NCBI GenBank assembly: GCA_007692585.1
Contig: REBU01000115.1
Location: 1-51,096 of the forward strand
Reading direction: 5' to 3'
Origin: Paracoccaceae bacterium
GTDB taxonomy: Bacteria > Pseudomonadota > Alphaproteobacteria > Rhodobacterales > Rhodobacteraceae
DNA: 51,096 bases
This document shows positions 18,245 to 27,722 of the stretch, piece after piece. The first letter of the stretch is position 1; the number at the start of each line of letters is the position of its first letter. A program made the translations under genes and the position numbers. The notes beneath the pieces were generated by a model that worked only from the letters and a program-made list of their open reading frames with translations, was not told the origin of the DNA and made no database searches.

Positions 18245-18272
18245 AAATGGATCCTTGCGGACCCGGATCGTG

Positions 18273-19451
18273 TCAGTGGAACTGCACTGTGACGAATTCA
18301 CCGTTTTCGATGACATATTCGCGATAGAAACCGGCAGCTTCACCGGGACCGACAAGCGTGACGTTGGTTGCGCCCATGTAGTTGATCTCGCCACCATCCG
18401 CGAGAATCTGCAGGCCGCGCGCCAAGTCACCCGGAAGGATTTCCTCACCCGGAGCATTGGCCACATTCAGGATGTTGGCCGCAATCCCTGCGGGAGTTGC
18501 TGCGCCTGCAGCCTGCGCGGCCAATGCCAAAAGGGCTGCTGCATCATAGCTTTCGCGCGTGTAGCTCGACTGGCCCTGAAACCCGGCCTCTTCGGCCATG
18601 GCGTGGAACAGATCGGCACCTTCGCCATCGGCCCAGGGAATAGTGCCAATCGTGCCTTCGATCCCGTCACCTACAGACGCAATAAGTTCGTCCCCGAACA
18701 TCCCGTCTCCGATGAAGAAACGCTCGAACGCGCCCAACTCGTAGGCCGTGCGCAGCATCGAGCCGCCCCCGTCGATATAGCCAAGGATCACCAACGCCTC
18801 GCCACCGGCAGCAGCTAACTGACCGACTTCAGCGGAGTAGTCGCCACGCGCTTCTTCATGTGCCACTTTCGAGGTGATCGTGCCCCCGAGTGCCGTGAAG
18901 GATTCCTCAAACGCATTTGCGAAGCCCAGACCGTAATCATTGTTGGTATAGGTCACGGCCACCTCGCTGAAGCCGCGCTCTTTCACGATCCCGGCCAGAA
19001 CTTCGCCTTGGCGCGCGTCGGAAGGGGCGGTGCGGAAGAACAGACCATTCGAGTCGACTGTTGTGAAGGCAGGCGATGTCGCGGAAGGCGAGATCATCGG
19101 CACACCGGCCGACATTGCGACATTCTGCAGGATCGCCATCGTGACGCCCGAGCAATCCGCGCCCATGATGGCGACAACACCGTCGGATGAAATCAGGCGC
19201 TCAGCAGCGGCCTGAGCGGCAGAGCTGTCAACGCAGGTCGAATCGGCCCGAACCGGCGTGATGGTCTCGCCGCCAAGAAACAGACCACTGTCGCTGATCT
19301 CGCGAAAGGCCAGCTCTGCGCCGTCAGCCATCATCGGGGTGATCGCTTCGATCGGACCCGTGAAGCCCAGAAGCACGCCCATCTTGACCTCGGCGCTGGC
19401 CATGCCAGCCGAGAATGCCAGCGCCGTGCTGGCAAGAAGCAGTTTCTTCAT
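18273..19451 (-). CDS. ABC transporter substrate-binding protein, Liv type
   Basis: Periplasmic type I binding protein of 392 aa with a clear signal peptide (MKKLLLASTALAFSAGMASA, cleavage near residue 20). The mature protein begins EVKMGVLLGFTGPIEAITP, the usual first strand of Peripla_BP_6 proteins. The hinge motif SATSPAFTTVDSNGLFFRTAP near residue 125 matches the family. The start follows GGGAG (AACTTGGGAGATATCAG-ATG). It feeds the LivG/F/H/M complex downstream. The ligand cannot be read from sequence; amino acids are most likely. Confidence 0.94.
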   Translation of the reverse strand: MKKLLLASTALAFSAGMASAEVKMGVLLGFTGPIEAITPMMADGAELAFREISDSGLFLGGETITPVRADSTCVDSSAAQAAAERLISSDGVVAIMGADCSGVTMAILQNVAMSAGVPMISPSATSPAFTTVDSNGLFFRTAPSDARQGEVLAGIVKERGFSEVAVTYTNNDYGLGFANAFEESFTALGGTITSKVAHEEARGDYSAEVGQLAAAGGEALVILGYIDGGGSMLRTAYELGAFERFFIGDGMFGDELIASVGDGIEGTIGTIPWADGEGADLFHAMAEEAGFQGQSSYTRESYDAAALLALAAQAAGAATPAGIAANILNVANAPGEEILPGDLARGLQILADGGEINYMGATNVTLVGPGEAAGFYREYVIENGEFVTVQFH

Positions 19452-19755
19452 CTGATATCTCCCAAGTTGTTATCGTCAGCGCGCTCGGGCGACAGTTCTT
19501 GTCCCGCCGCGCAGCCCGGCAGTTTTCCTGCCTTGAGATCTGCGTAGCATGCGTTTTTGCGTTAGAAAAGGCTTTCAAGCGGTTGCGCCTTTGAATGTTA
19601 CAGCGCCTGTGGACGAGATCATGTTTTTGAACAAAGCGTGCAAATATCAGCCCCTCAGCCTGGCCATGCGTCGCGACCCGGAAAATATACAGTAATTTTT
19701 AATCTGTTTGCGAGATCCTCCTGGCGGCAGAGCTGGTGACTTGAGGGACGCGAAT
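19452..19755. other. Divergent intergenic region between livK and GT90 genes
   Basis: This 304-base gap separates the divergent starts of the Liv binding-protein gene and the CAP10-type gene. It holds the livK ribosome-binding site (minus strand, near 19455-19465) and the GAGGGA site of the GT90 gene (19743-19748). It is locally AT-rich near 19680-19710 (a plausible promoter region). No RNA gene, repeat or known operator was recognised. Confidence 0.6.
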
Positions 19756-20904
19756 ATGGTGCAGGTGAACGACATCATGCGCGATTCGGTGCCGTGCTGC
19801 GATAACGTGACTGATCGTGATACCGTTCTGGACCGGCTGACCGATTTCCGCATCAGCCCTTTGCTGGAGGGGCAGATCAGCCTCGCGCGCAAGGATATGT
19901 GGGCATCGCGACGCGCGCATCCCGCGCGGTCGCTTTTCAGCTATGACCACGCGACCGGGACACTCCTGCAGAACCGGCATTACGCAGAAGCGGTCATCCG
20001 AACCGAATGCGGATGGACGGCCGATACTGGGCGCTGTGGCACATCCGCTTTGCGCGCCGCGCATCTGCTGGATCAACTCGCGCCGCTCGGGCTGTCTTTT
20101 CATGCGGATATGCGCGACCGCCGCGTTGGGGCGTCGCGTCTGTCGCCGAAGGGCAAGATTATCCCCGTCTTCCAGCACAACCGCCCCGCGGGCGCGCATG
20201 GGGCCATTCTCTGGCCGCTTCTGCCGCATTATCATCACCTTGGTTCACCGACATTCTTTGGTGGTGCGACGCGCGACAGCACAGCGTTTCGCGCGAAGAA
20301 GCCGCAGATTTTCTGGCGCGGCTCGCTCAATGGGCGCGATGCGCAGGACCGGCACCCGACGACGCTTGCGCGCGCAGTCGAGGCAGGCACGCTGGATCAC
20401 GACGCCTGTCTGGAGCATGTGATGACCGTTCCGCGCTTTGCGCTCGTGCGCCGGTTTCAGGATCATCCGCTTTGCGATTTTGCCCTCGTTGATACGGCCT
20501 CGCGGTTTTGGTCGCGGCTTTACGGGCTGCGCCGGTCTGGCCGCGTAGCGCGCGAAGACGCCTGTCTCTTTCGCTATCAACTGGTGGTCGAAGGGAATGA
20601 CCGGGGCTCGAATTTCCCGTGGCTGTGTGAAACCAACTGTCTGATCTTGAGACAGGATATGGAATGGCAGTCGTTTTATGACGACATGTTCCGCCCATGG
20701 GAGCATTTCATCCCGATTGCACGGGATTTCTCGGATCTTGAAGATAAATACGAGTGGTGTGAGAGGCATCTCGACCGTTGCGCCCAGATCATCGAAACGG
20801 CCCAGAACACCGCGCGCATGATCGCGGCGCGCGGGTTTATCGAGGACAGCAATGACCGCGTGATCGCGCGTTACCGGGCGATCACAAAGGGGCTTGAGAT
20901 GTGA
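19756..20904 (+). CDS. CAP10-like glycosyltransferase (GT90 family)
   Basis: Protein of 382 aa in the CAP10/LpsA glycosyltransferase family (KDEL-motif-like), predicted to add sugars to LPS or capsule. Typical blocks are KKPQIFWRGSLNGRD near residue 178, RFQDHPLCDFALVDTASRFW near 230, and FRYQLVVEGNDRGSNFPWLC near 275, which matches the YK..lDGNg.S.R..LL block. No signal peptide. The ATG at 19756 follows GAGGGACGCGAAT, a well-spaced ribosome-binding site. Only three bases separate its stop from that of guaA on the other strand. Acceptor and donor are unknown. Confidence 0.85.
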   Translation: MVQVNDIMRDSVPCCDNVTDRDTVLDRLTDFRISPLLEGQISLARKDMWASRRAHPARSLFSYDHATGTLLQNRHYAEAVIRTECGWTADTGRCGTSALRAAHLLDQLAPLGLSFHADMRDRRVGASRLSPKGKIIPVFQHNRPAGAHGAILWPLLPHYHHLGSPTFFGGATRDSTAFRAKKPQIFWRGSLNGRDAQDRHPTTLARAVEAGTLDHDACLEHVMTVPRFALVRRFQDHPLCDFALVDTASRFWSRLYGLRRSGRVAREDACLFRYQLVVEGNDRGSNFPWLCETNCLILRQDMEWQSFYDDMFRPWEHFIPIARDFSDLEDKYEWCERHLDRCAQIIETAQNTARMIAARGFIEDSNDRVIARYRAITKGLEM

Positions 20905-20907
20905 GCG

Positions 20908-22464
20908 TCATTCCAGCTCGATCGTGCCCGGCGGCTTGGACGTGCAATCGTAGAACACCCGATTGATACCGCGCACTTCATTAATGATCCGCGTCGCAGT
21001 CTCGCCCAGAAATTCGTGGCTGAAGGGGTAGTAATCTGCTGTCATGCCATCGACGCTCGTGACCGCACGCAAAGCCAGCGCGAAGTCATAGGTGCGCCCG
21101 TCACCCATCACGCCCACAGTGCGCATCGGCAGGATTGCCGCGAAAGCTTGCCAGATTTCATCGTAAAGCCCGTGTTTGCGGATCTGATCGATATAGACCG
21201 CATCCGCCTTGCGCAGAATCTCAAGCTTGTCGCGCGTGATTTCGCCAGGGCAGCGGATCGCAAGACCTGGACCGGGGAAAGGATGGCGTCCGATGAATTT
21301 CTCCGGCAGGCCGAGCTCACGTCCCAGTGCGCGGACTTCATCCTTGAACAATTCGCGCAACGGCTCAACGAGCTTCAGCCCCATCTTTTCGGGTAGCCCG
21401 CCGACATTGTGATGCGACTTGATTGTGACGGAAGGACCGCCCGAAAAGCTGACCGATTCGATCACATCAGGGTAGAGCGTGCCTTGGGCCAGAAACTCCG
21501 CGCCCTCGATTTCGCCCGCGTATTTCTGGAAGACATCAATGAACAATCTGCCAATGATCTTCCGCTTTGTTTCCGGGTCGGAAACACCTTCCAGCTCGCC
21601 CAGAAACAGATCCGCCTCATCAGCATGGATCAACGGAATATTGTAGGTGTCGCGGAACATGCGTACGACTTCATTGGCTTCATTCAGCCGCAAGAGACCA
21701 TGATCGACGAACACACAGGTCAGTTGGTCACCGATCGCTTCATGGATCAGCACGGCTGCGACCGAGGAATCAACGCCTCCCGACAGTCCGCAGATCACCT
21801 GCTTGTCGCCCACTTGCGCGCGAATTTTTGCAATCGCTTCATCGCGGTAGCTCGCCATTGACCAGTCGCCTGTGAACCCGGCAAGGCGCACGAAATTCTC
21901 ATAAAGCTTCGCGCCGCGCGGCGTGTGATGGACTTCTGGGTGGAATTGGACGGCGAAGAAATTGCGCGAGACGTCCGCTGTGATCGCGAAGGGCGCACCG
22001 GAGGAGGTGCCATAGACCTCGAAGCCCGGCGCGATGCGGCTGACATGGTCGCCATGGCTCATCCAGACCTGCTCCGGGCCAGCCGCGAACCAGCCCTCCA
22101 GCAGCGGCAGGGGCGCGCCGGCCTGCGACACCAGAGCGCGGCCGAATTCCGCCGTGCCATCGCCGCTTTCGACCAACCCGCCAAGTTCCTGCATCATCAC
22201 TTGCTGGCCATAACAGATGCCAAGGATAGGAACTCCCAGCGTGAAAGCGCGTGCGGGTGGGCGGGGAGAACCCGCGCGCGTGACCGAATCCGGCCCGCCC
22301 GAGAAAATGATCGCCTTTGGCGCAAAGTCGTCGAGGAAAGCATCATCCACGCGATTGAACGGGTGGATTTCGCAATAGACATTCAACTCACGCAGGCGCC
22401 GCGCGATAAGCTGCGTGACCTGGCTGCCGAAATCAATGATCAGAAGGCGTTCATGTGTGCTCAT
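20908..22464 (-). CDS. guaA: GMP synthase (glutamine-hydrolysing)
   Basis: Converts XMP to GMP with ATP and glutamine in purine synthesis. The 518-aa length and three-part structure are standard: class I amidotransferase with nucleophile Cys in GICYGQQVM near residue 85 and His/Glu in QFHPEVHHT, an ATP pyrophosphatase domain with PP-loop [12 protein letters not shown] near 225, and the C-terminal dimerisation domain ending [20 protein letters not shown]. It begins [19 protein letters not shown]. The glycerate kinase gene lies 40 bases upstream on the same strand. Confidence 0.98.
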   Translation of the reverse strand: MSTHERLLIIDFGSQVTQLIARRLRELNVYCEIHPFNRVDDAFLDDFAPKAIIFSGGPDSVTRAGSPRPPARAFTLGVPILGICYGQQVMMQELGGLVESGDGTAEFGRALVSQAGAPLPLLEGWFAAGPEQVWMSHGDHVSRIAPGFEVYGTSSGAPFAITADVSRNFFAVQFHPEVHHTPRGAKLYENFVRLAGFTGDWSMASYRDEAIAKIRAQVGDKQVICGLSGGVDSSVAAVLIHEAIGDQLTCVFVDHGLLRLNEANEVVRMFRDTYNIPLIHADEADLFLGELEGVSDPETKRKIIGRLFIDVFQKYAGEIEGAEFLAQGTLYPDVIESVSFSGGPSVTIKSHHNVGGLPEKMGLKLVEPLRELFKDEVRALGRELGLPEKFIGRHPFPGPGLAIRCPGEITRDKLEILRKADAVYIDQIRKHGLYDEIWQAFAAILPMRTVGVMGDGRTYDFALALRAVTSVDGMTADYYPFSHEFLGETATRIINEVRGINRVFYDCTSKPPGTIELE

Positions 22465-22504
22465 GGCCTCTCTCTAGGTCAGTGCCGCGCCCCTCGCAAG
22501 AGGA

Positions 22505-23716
22505 TCACTTGGCCACAGACAGAATTTGCAGATCGGCCACATTCGTGCCCGTGCCGCCGGTGATCAGCAAGTCGCCCGCAAGCTCCAGCGCGGCGAAGCT
22601 GTCGTTATTGGCGAGCAGTTGCTCGGGATCGCCACCCTTGGTCCGGATACGCGCGCAGGTCGTCCCATCCACGATTGCGCCCGCAGCTTCGGTGGGGCCA
22701 TCGCGCCCGTCCGTGCCTGCCGACAAAAACCGCCAGCCCGCGCGCCCGTCGAGCGCCAGCGCCACGCGCAAGGCAAGCTCCTGATTGCGCCCGCCGCGCC
22801 CGTCGCCGCGCAGCTGCACGGTCGTCTCGCCACCCATCAGGGTGATGCCGGGGCCTGCGTGCAGCTGCGCGACAACACGCTGCGCGGCGTCGGCGACATC
22901 GCCCACCAGCGGCTCCGGGTCACGGTGCGCGTCTTTGCGCGCTGCAGCCATCGCGTCGAGGGATTTCGCGTTCGATCCGATGAGGATGTTGCGCGCCTCG
23001 GTCAGGAGGGGCTGGGATTCGGTGCGTGACAATGCCGTTCGCGCCGCCGCCGGCAGCTGCTCCCAAAGCTGCGCCGCGTGCAGAAGTTCCACGACTTCCG
23101 CGCGTGGCAGCAGTGGGGATGCTGTCGGGCCAGAGGCAATGGCGCGCAGGTCGTCGCCGATCACATCGGACAGGATCAACGCGGTCACCGGGGCAGGGGC
23201 GGCGATCCGCACAAAGCCCCCCCCCTTGAGTTGCGACAGATGCTGGCGCACGGCGTTCATCGCCACGATGTCGAGCCCTGCGCCCAGCAGAACGCGGCTG
23301 ACTTCAGCCTTATCGTCCAGCGACAGGCCGGCCACAGGCGCGGGCAACAGGGCCGATGCCCCACCAGAGACAAGCGCAAGAACCCTGTCATCGCCGCTGG
23401 CCGCTTCCAGCATCGCCATGATTGCATTGGCCGCACGCTGTCCGTTCCCGTCCGGGACGGGATGGGCTGCGGTCCATAGGTCTGCCCCCGCAACCGGTCG
23501 CGCATTCTCGGGATTTGTGACAACGATGGCGTGCCGGGGCGACGGCAGCACGTTTAGTGCTGCACTCGCCATGGCGCATGCGGCCTTGCCGAAGGCGATC
23601 ACATGCGTGGGGGCTGTATGGGCCAGTGCTGTGCAGGCGCGATGGACGGCCTGCGCAGGATCAGCGGCCTGAACCCCGACCTGAAACAGGGTCGACATTT
23701 CATCACGACTGAGCAT
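22505..23716 (-). CDS. Glycerate 2-kinase (MOFRL family)
   Basis: Phosphorylates D-glycerate to 2-phosphoglycerate in tartronate/hydroxypyruvate or serine-cycle metabolism. The 403-aa protein has the GckA/TtuD architecture: N-terminal DUF4147 domain (VIAFGKAACAMASAAL near residue 40, ALVSGGASALLPAPV near 115) and C-terminal MOFRL domain (ITLMGGETTVQL near 295, GGRNQELALRVAL, SAGTDGRDGPTEAAGA). The ATG at 23716 is chosen because GGAGG lies at ideal spacing (GGAGGATTCC-ATG); longer versions lack this. Together with ccr it fits one- and two-carbon assimilation, which is inference. Confidence 0.93.
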   Translation of the reverse strand: MLSRDEMSTLFQVGVQAADPAQAVHRACTALAHTAPTHVIAFGKAACAMASAALNVLPSPRHAIVVTNPENARPVAGADLWTAAHPVPDGNGQRAANAIMAMLEAASGDDRVLALVSGGASALLPAPVAGLSLDDKAEVSRVLLGAGLDIVAMNAVRQHLSQLKGGGFVRIAAPAPVTALILSDVIGDDLRAIASGPTASPLLPRAEVVELLHAAQLWEQLPAAARTALSRTESQPLLTEARNILIGSNAKSLDAMAAARKDAHRDPEPLVGDVADAAQRVVAQLHAGPGITLMGGETTVQLRGDGRGGRNQELALRVALALDGRAGWRFLSAGTDGRDGPTEAAGAIVDGTTCARIRTKGGDPEQLLANNDSFAALELAGDLLITGGTGTNVADLQILSVAK

Positions 23717-23846
23717 GGAATCCTCCGCAACAACGCCGATGCCTTGATGCAAAGCAGACGCCCCCCAGTTTGGCAATGGCACATGCGGGCTGCAGTTGAT
23801 ATAGAGCGCAGCGAAACGGGGGCCGAGGGGCAGGAAAGGACACGGG

Positions 23847-24584
23847 ATGTTTGATCTGACAGGAAAATCCGCACTGGTGACGGGCGCTTCGGGCGGAATA
23901 GGTGCTGCGACTGCCCGCGCGCTGCATGGCGCGGGCGCGACGGTGGCGCTGTCGGGGACGCGCGAAGCCCCTCTGTTGGCATTGGCCGAGGAATTGGGCG
24001 CGCGCGCCTATGTTACCCCCTGCAACCTGTCGGACCCGGAGGCCGTGGAGGCATTGCCCAAAGCCGCAACAGATGCGATGGGCGCGCTTGATATTCTGGT
24101 CAACAATGCCGGGATCACCCGCGACACGCTGATGATGCGCATGTCAGACGCGCAATGGGCCGAGGTGCTGGATGTGAATCTGACCGCCTCGATGCGGCTC
24201 ATGCGTGGTGCCCTGCGCGGCATGATGAAAGCGCGTTGGGGTCGGATCGTGAATATTTCATCGGTGGTGGGGGCGACCGGAAATCCGGGGCAGGCGAATT
24301 ATGTGGCCTCGAAGGCGGGACTGGTGGGGCTGTCGAAAGCGTTGGCGCAGGAAGTCGCCTCGCGCGGGATCACAGTGAACTGCGTGGCACCGGGTTTCAT
24401 CGCCACCCCCATGACCGAAGCGCTGACCGAGGCCCAGCAAGCGGCAATAAATGCACGCATCCCCGCCGGGCGCATGGGAACGCCGGAAGAAATCGCTGCC
24501 GCCGCACTTTATCTCAGCAGCCATGAGGCGGCGTATGTCACGGGCGCGGTCGTGCATGTCAATGGTGGCATGGCGATGATCTGA
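23847..24584 (+). CDS. fabG: 3-oxoacyl-ACP reductase FabG
   Basis: NADPH-dependent reductase of the first reductive step of fatty acid elongation, 245 aa. SDR signatures are TGASGGIGAATARAL near residue 11, NNAG near 86, catalytic Ser in NISSVVGATGNPGQ, and YVASKAGLVGLSKALA (Tyr and Lys). It is followed by acpP and fabF on the same strand, the classic fatty acid cluster; fabD, often upstream of fabG, is absent here. A 184-base gap with its own promoter separates it from acpP. Confidence 0.97.
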   Translation: MFDLTGKSALVTGASGGIGAATARALHGAGATVALSGTREAPLLALAEELGARAYVTPCNLSDPEAVEALPKAATDAMGALDILVNNAGITRDTLMMRMSDAQWAEVLDVNLTASMRLMRGALRGMMKARWGRIVNISSVVGATGNPGQANYVASKAGLVGLSKALAQEVASRGITVNCVAPGFIATPMTEALTEAQQAAINARIPAGRMGTPEEIAAAALYLSSHEAAYVTGAVVHVNGGMAMI

Positions 24585-24585
24585 G

Positions 24586-24604
24586 CGCACAAATCATTTG
24601 TGCG
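24586..24604 (+). other. Hairpin just after fabG
   Basis: An 8-bp inverted repeat CGCACAAA/TTTGTGCG with a 3-base loop begins two bases after the fabG stop. It lacks a T run, so it may be an RNA-stabilising 3' structure or a weak pause, not a canonical terminator. Confidence 0.4.
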
Positions 24605-24661
24605 TGGCAGGGGCTGTGCTATAGCGATCAGCGCGGGGGAGGCAGGCTTTCAGCAGAGGTC

Positions 24662-24690
24662 TTGACCTACCCTGACAATGTGCCTAAAGG
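24662..24690 (+). promoter_or_regulatory. Predicted sigma-70 promoter of acpP
   Basis: TTGACC (24662-24667) and TAAAGG (24685-24690) are separated by exactly 17 bases, about 80 bases before the acpP start. This fits separate, high-level transcription of acyl carrier protein. Confidence 0.55.
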
Positions 24691-24768
24691 GTCGCGGACG
24701 AGCCGCCCCTATCTGTGGCGGACGAGGGAATTTCAGGCCGCGATGCGGCAAAACCTGAGGGGAAGAAC

Positions 24769-25002
24769 ATGAGCGATATCGCGGATCGTGTGAAGAAGAT
24801 CGTGGTCGAGCATCTGGGCGTGGACGAAGGCAAGATCACGGAAGGTGCATCTTTCATCGACGATCTGGGCGCCGACAGCCTTGACACGGTCGAACTGGTC
24901 ATGGCGTTCGAGGAAGAATTCGGCATCGAAATCCCCGATGATGCTGCCGAGAACATCCAGACATTTGGCGACGCGGTGAAGTTCATCACTGAAGCCAGCT
25001 GA
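24769..25002 (+). CDS. acpP: Acyl carrier protein
   Basis: 77-aa acidic helical carrier of growing acyl chains on 4'-phosphopantetheine. The attachment serine is in [16 protein letters not shown] near residue 37. The protein starts [18 protein letters not shown]; the ribosome-binding site GAGGGGAAG precedes the ATG by a few bases, excluding an upstream in-frame ATG. It sits between fabG and fabF, with its own predicted promoter and strong terminator, giving a short abundant mRNA. Confidence 0.98.
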   Translation: MSDIADRVKKIVVEHLGVDEGKITEGASFIDDLGADSLDTVELVMAFEEEFGIEIPDDAAENIQTFGDAVKFITEAS

Positions 25003-25031
25003 TCGCACAGCCATACTCCGAATTTTTGAAA

Positions 25032-25057
25032 CGCCATCCCGACCGGGATGGCGTTTT
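25032..25057 (+). terminator. Intrinsic terminator of acpP
   Basis: A perfect 9-bp stem (CGCCATCCC, 25032-25040, with 25045-25053), GACC loop and TTTT tail, 29 bases past the acpP stop. Confidence 0.9.
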
Positions 25058-25261
25058 GCGTTACATCTGTTTCGGGACAAGCGCCCCAGGGCGCAAATGG
25101 TGCCGGGCGAAGGTCTGGTGCTGGTCCGGCTCGCCTTTTGCGGGCGCTTGTCGTGCGTTTTCAGCGAAAGCCCGCAACTGTCGCTGGCTTGACCCTTCCC
25201 CCCTGATGAAAATCCCGGTATCACCTGAAAAAAATCGCATGGTTAAATCCACGAGGGAAGA

Positions 25262-26524
25262 ATGCGCAGAGTTGTCATTACAGGTCTGGGAATGGTCTCG
25301 CCTCTGGCCTGCGGGGTCGAGGAGACCTGGTCCCGGCTTCTGGCAGGGCAATCAGGGGCCGGACATATCACCCGATTTGATGCAAGCCCGCTTGCGACCA
25401 CCTATGCGTGTGAAGTGCCGCGCGGCGATGGCACGAATGGTACGTTCAATCCTGACGACTGGATGGCCCCGAAAGAAGCACGCAAGGTGGATGAGTTCAT
25501 CCTCTACGGTGTCGCTGCCGCAGACCAGGCCGTGCGCGACGCAGGCTGGATGCCCGAGGATGAAGCAAGCCGTTTGCGCACAGGGGTCATGATCGGCTCG
25601 GGCATTGGTGGTCTTTCAGCGATTGCCGATACGGCCGTGCTGATCAAGGAGCGAGGCCCACGCCGGGTGTCGCCCTTTTTCATTCCGTCGGCATTGATCA
25701 ATCTGGTTTCAGGGCAGGTCAGTATCCGCTACGGGTTCAAGGGGCCGAACCATGCGGTGGTGACGGCCTGTTCCACCGGCGCGCATGCCATTGGCGATGC
25801 TGCGCGGCTGATCCAGTGGGGCGATGCCGATGTGATGATCGCGGGCGGTGCGGAAAGCCCTATCTCGGAAATCGGGATCGCGGGGTTCAACGCCTGCAAG
25901 GCGCTATCGACCAAACGGCCCGATGATCCGCAAGCCGCTTCGCGGCCCTATGATGCCGATCGCGACGGATTCGTGATGGGCGAGGGCGCAGGGGTGGTCG
26001 TGCTGGAGGAATACGAGCATGCCGTCGCACGCGGTGCCAGGATCTACGCTGAAGTTCTGGGCTATGGGATGTCAGGCGACGCCTATCACATCACGGCTCC
26101 ATCCGAGGATGGCGATGGCGCATTGCGCTCGATGCAGGCCGCCGTGACCCGCGCGGGGATCTCGCCCGATCAGATCGATTACATTAACGCGCATGGCACA
26201 TCGACCATGGCCGATGTGATCGAGCTTGCCGCGGTCGAGCGCTTGCTTGGCCATGCTGCGGCACGCGCCACGATGTCGTCGACGAAATCGGCCATCGGGC
26301 ATTTGTTGGGCGCGGCCGGCGCGGTCGAGGCGATTTTCTGCTGTCTTGCGATCCGCGACCAGATCGCACCGCCTACACTGAACCTTGATGACCCGGCGGT
26401 TGACACGCCCCTAGATCTCGCTCCAAAAACTGCGCGCAAGCGTGACATCACAATCGCGCTGTCCAACAGCTTCGGTTTCGGTGGCACGAATGCCAGCCTG
26501 ATTCTCGGGAAAGCGAGCACCTGA
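25262..26524 (+). CDS. fabF: 3-oxoacyl-ACP synthase II (FabF)
   Basis: Condensing enzyme of fatty acid elongation, 420 aa. The thiolase-fold active site is complete: Cys in VTACSTGAHAIGDA near residue 167, His in NAHGTSTMADVIEL near 310, and Lys/His in STKSAIGHLLGAAGAVEA near 345. The ATG follows GAGGGAAGA. The stop overlaps the mltG start by one base (TGATG), so the septal/glycan lyase is translated with fatty acid synthesis. It starts 259 bases after acpP, beyond that gene's terminator, so a separate promoter is expected in 25060-25250. Confidence 0.97.
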   Translation: MRRVVITGLGMVSPLACGVEETWSRLLAGQSGAGHITRFDASPLATTYACEVPRGDGTNGTFNPDDWMAPKEARKVDEFILYGVAAADQAVRDAGWMPEDEASRLRTGVMIGSGIGGLSAIADTAVLIKERGPRRVSPFFIPSALINLVSGQVSIRYGFKGPNHAVVTACSTGAHAIGDAARLIQWGDADVMIAGGAESPISEIGIAGFNACKALSTKRPDDPQAASRPYDADRDGFVMGEGAGVVVLEEYEHAVARGARIYAEVLGYGMSGDAYHITAPSEDGDGALRSMQAAVTRAGISPDQIDYINAHGTSTMADVIELAAVERLLGHAAARATMSSTKSAIGHLLGAAGAVEAIFCCLAIRDQIAPPTLNLDDPAVDTPLDLAPKTARKRDITIALSNSFGFGGTNASLILGKAST

Positions 26525-27693
26525 TGGTTCGGCATGTTGTCGCCAATGTCTTTACCTTGATGATCGTGGCCCTGATCGGGGTCGCGATTGTGATTTCGTC
26601 CGGAAAACGCAGTTTTTTCGTCGAAGGCCCGTTGGCTGAGGCGATCTGCTTCCGGGTCGCGCCCGGGGCCAGCCTGCGGGCGGTATCGGGGGCATTGGCG
26701 CAACAAGGTGCTGTCAGCTCGGAGGCTGTGTTCCGAATTGGCGCGCAATACACAGAGCGCGCGGATAATCTGCGTTTCGGCGCCTATCTGATCCCCGAGC
26801 GCGCGTCGATGGATGAGATCATGGACCTGTTGACGCGCGGTGGCGCTTCGACATGCGGGACGGAAATCCAGTATCGCATCGGGGTTACCCGGATAGATAC
26901 GCTTGTGCGTGAACTGGACCCGGCCACACAGCGCTTCCAGACAGTGGTGCAGTTTTTCAGCGATGAAGAGCCGCCCGAAGACTATGCACGCTTCACAGCC
27001 GAGCCGGACATTCAGTATCGCATCACGGTTGCGGAAGGCGCCACGAGCTGGCAGATCTGGGAAGGGTTGCGCCTGGCCGAATTCCTGAGTGGCGAGCCGG
27101 GCGAGCTGCCGCGCGAAGGCTGGCTTGCGCCCGACAGCTATGCCGTGTCGCGTGGTGCAGACCGGCAGGGTATTCTGGCCGAGATGGAGGCGCGTCAGAC
27201 CCGCATCCTGACCGCGCTTTGGGAGGAGCGCGCCGAGGATCTGCCTTACGCGTCGCCCGAAGAAGCGCTGATCATGGCCTCAATCGTCGAGAAGGAAACC
27301 GGCGTGGCCGATGAGCGACGGCAGGTGGCGAGTGTTTTCGTCAACCGGTTGCGGATTCCAATGCGGCTGCAGACCGATCCGACCGTGATTTACGGGATCA
27401 CATTGGGGCAGGGGACGCTCGGCCGTGGTCTTCGACGCTCCGAACTGGACGCGCTGACCCCGTTCAATACCTATCGCATCGACGGTTTGCCGCCGACGCC
27501 CATTGCCAATCCCGGTCGGCTTGCAATTGCGGCGGCGCTGAACCCTGATGACACGCCCTATCTCTATTTCGTGGCTGATGGCACTGGGGGGCATACGTTT
27601 AGCACCAACCTTGCCGACCACAACCGTGCGGTCGCGCGCTGGCGCGAGATCGAAGCGGATATTCGTGCGCGCCAGCAAGGCGAGGGCAACTGA
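26524..27693 (+). CDS. mltG: Endolytic murein transglycosylase MltG
   Basis: Inner-membrane lytic transglycosylase of 389 aa (YceG family) that cuts nascent glycan strands and is proposed to set their length. One N-terminal transmembrane segment (VFTLMIVALIGVAIVISSG) precedes the periplasmic LysM-like and catalytic regions. The active-site glutamate is in MASIVEKETGVADERRQVAS near residue 260, followed by LQTDPTVIYG and LTPFNTYRIDGLPPTPIANP, which are the family signature. Translationally coupled to fabF, an order seen widely in alphaproteobacteria. Confidence 0.95.
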   Translation: MVRHVVANVFTLMIVALIGVAIVISSGKRSFFVEGPLAEAICFRVAPGASLRAVSGALAQQGAVSSEAVFRIGAQYTERADNLRFGAYLIPERASMDEIMDLLTRGGASTCGTEIQYRIGVTRIDTLVRELDPATQRFQTVVQFFSDEEPPEDYARFTAEPDIQYRITVAEGATSWQIWEGLRLAEFLSGEPGELPREGWLAPDSYAVSRGADRQGILAEMEARQTRILTALWEERAEDLPYASPEEALIMASIVEKETGVADERRQVASVFVNRLRIPMRLQTDPTVIYGITLGQGTLGRGLRRSELDALTPFNTYRIDGLPPTPIANPGRLAIAAALNPDDTPYLYFVADGTGGHTFSTNLADHNRAVARWREIEADIRARQQGEGN

Positions 27694-27722
27694 GCGATTG
27701 TGGGGCGCGCCCAGTCAGCGCC

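Noticed and set aside
23777-23793. Possible sigma-54 promoter upstream of fabG
   Set aside because: TGGCAC is present but the GC element is two bases out of register with the required spacing.
24586-24604. Intrinsic terminator of fabG
   Set aside because: The hairpin is good but no T run follows, so termination is not supported.
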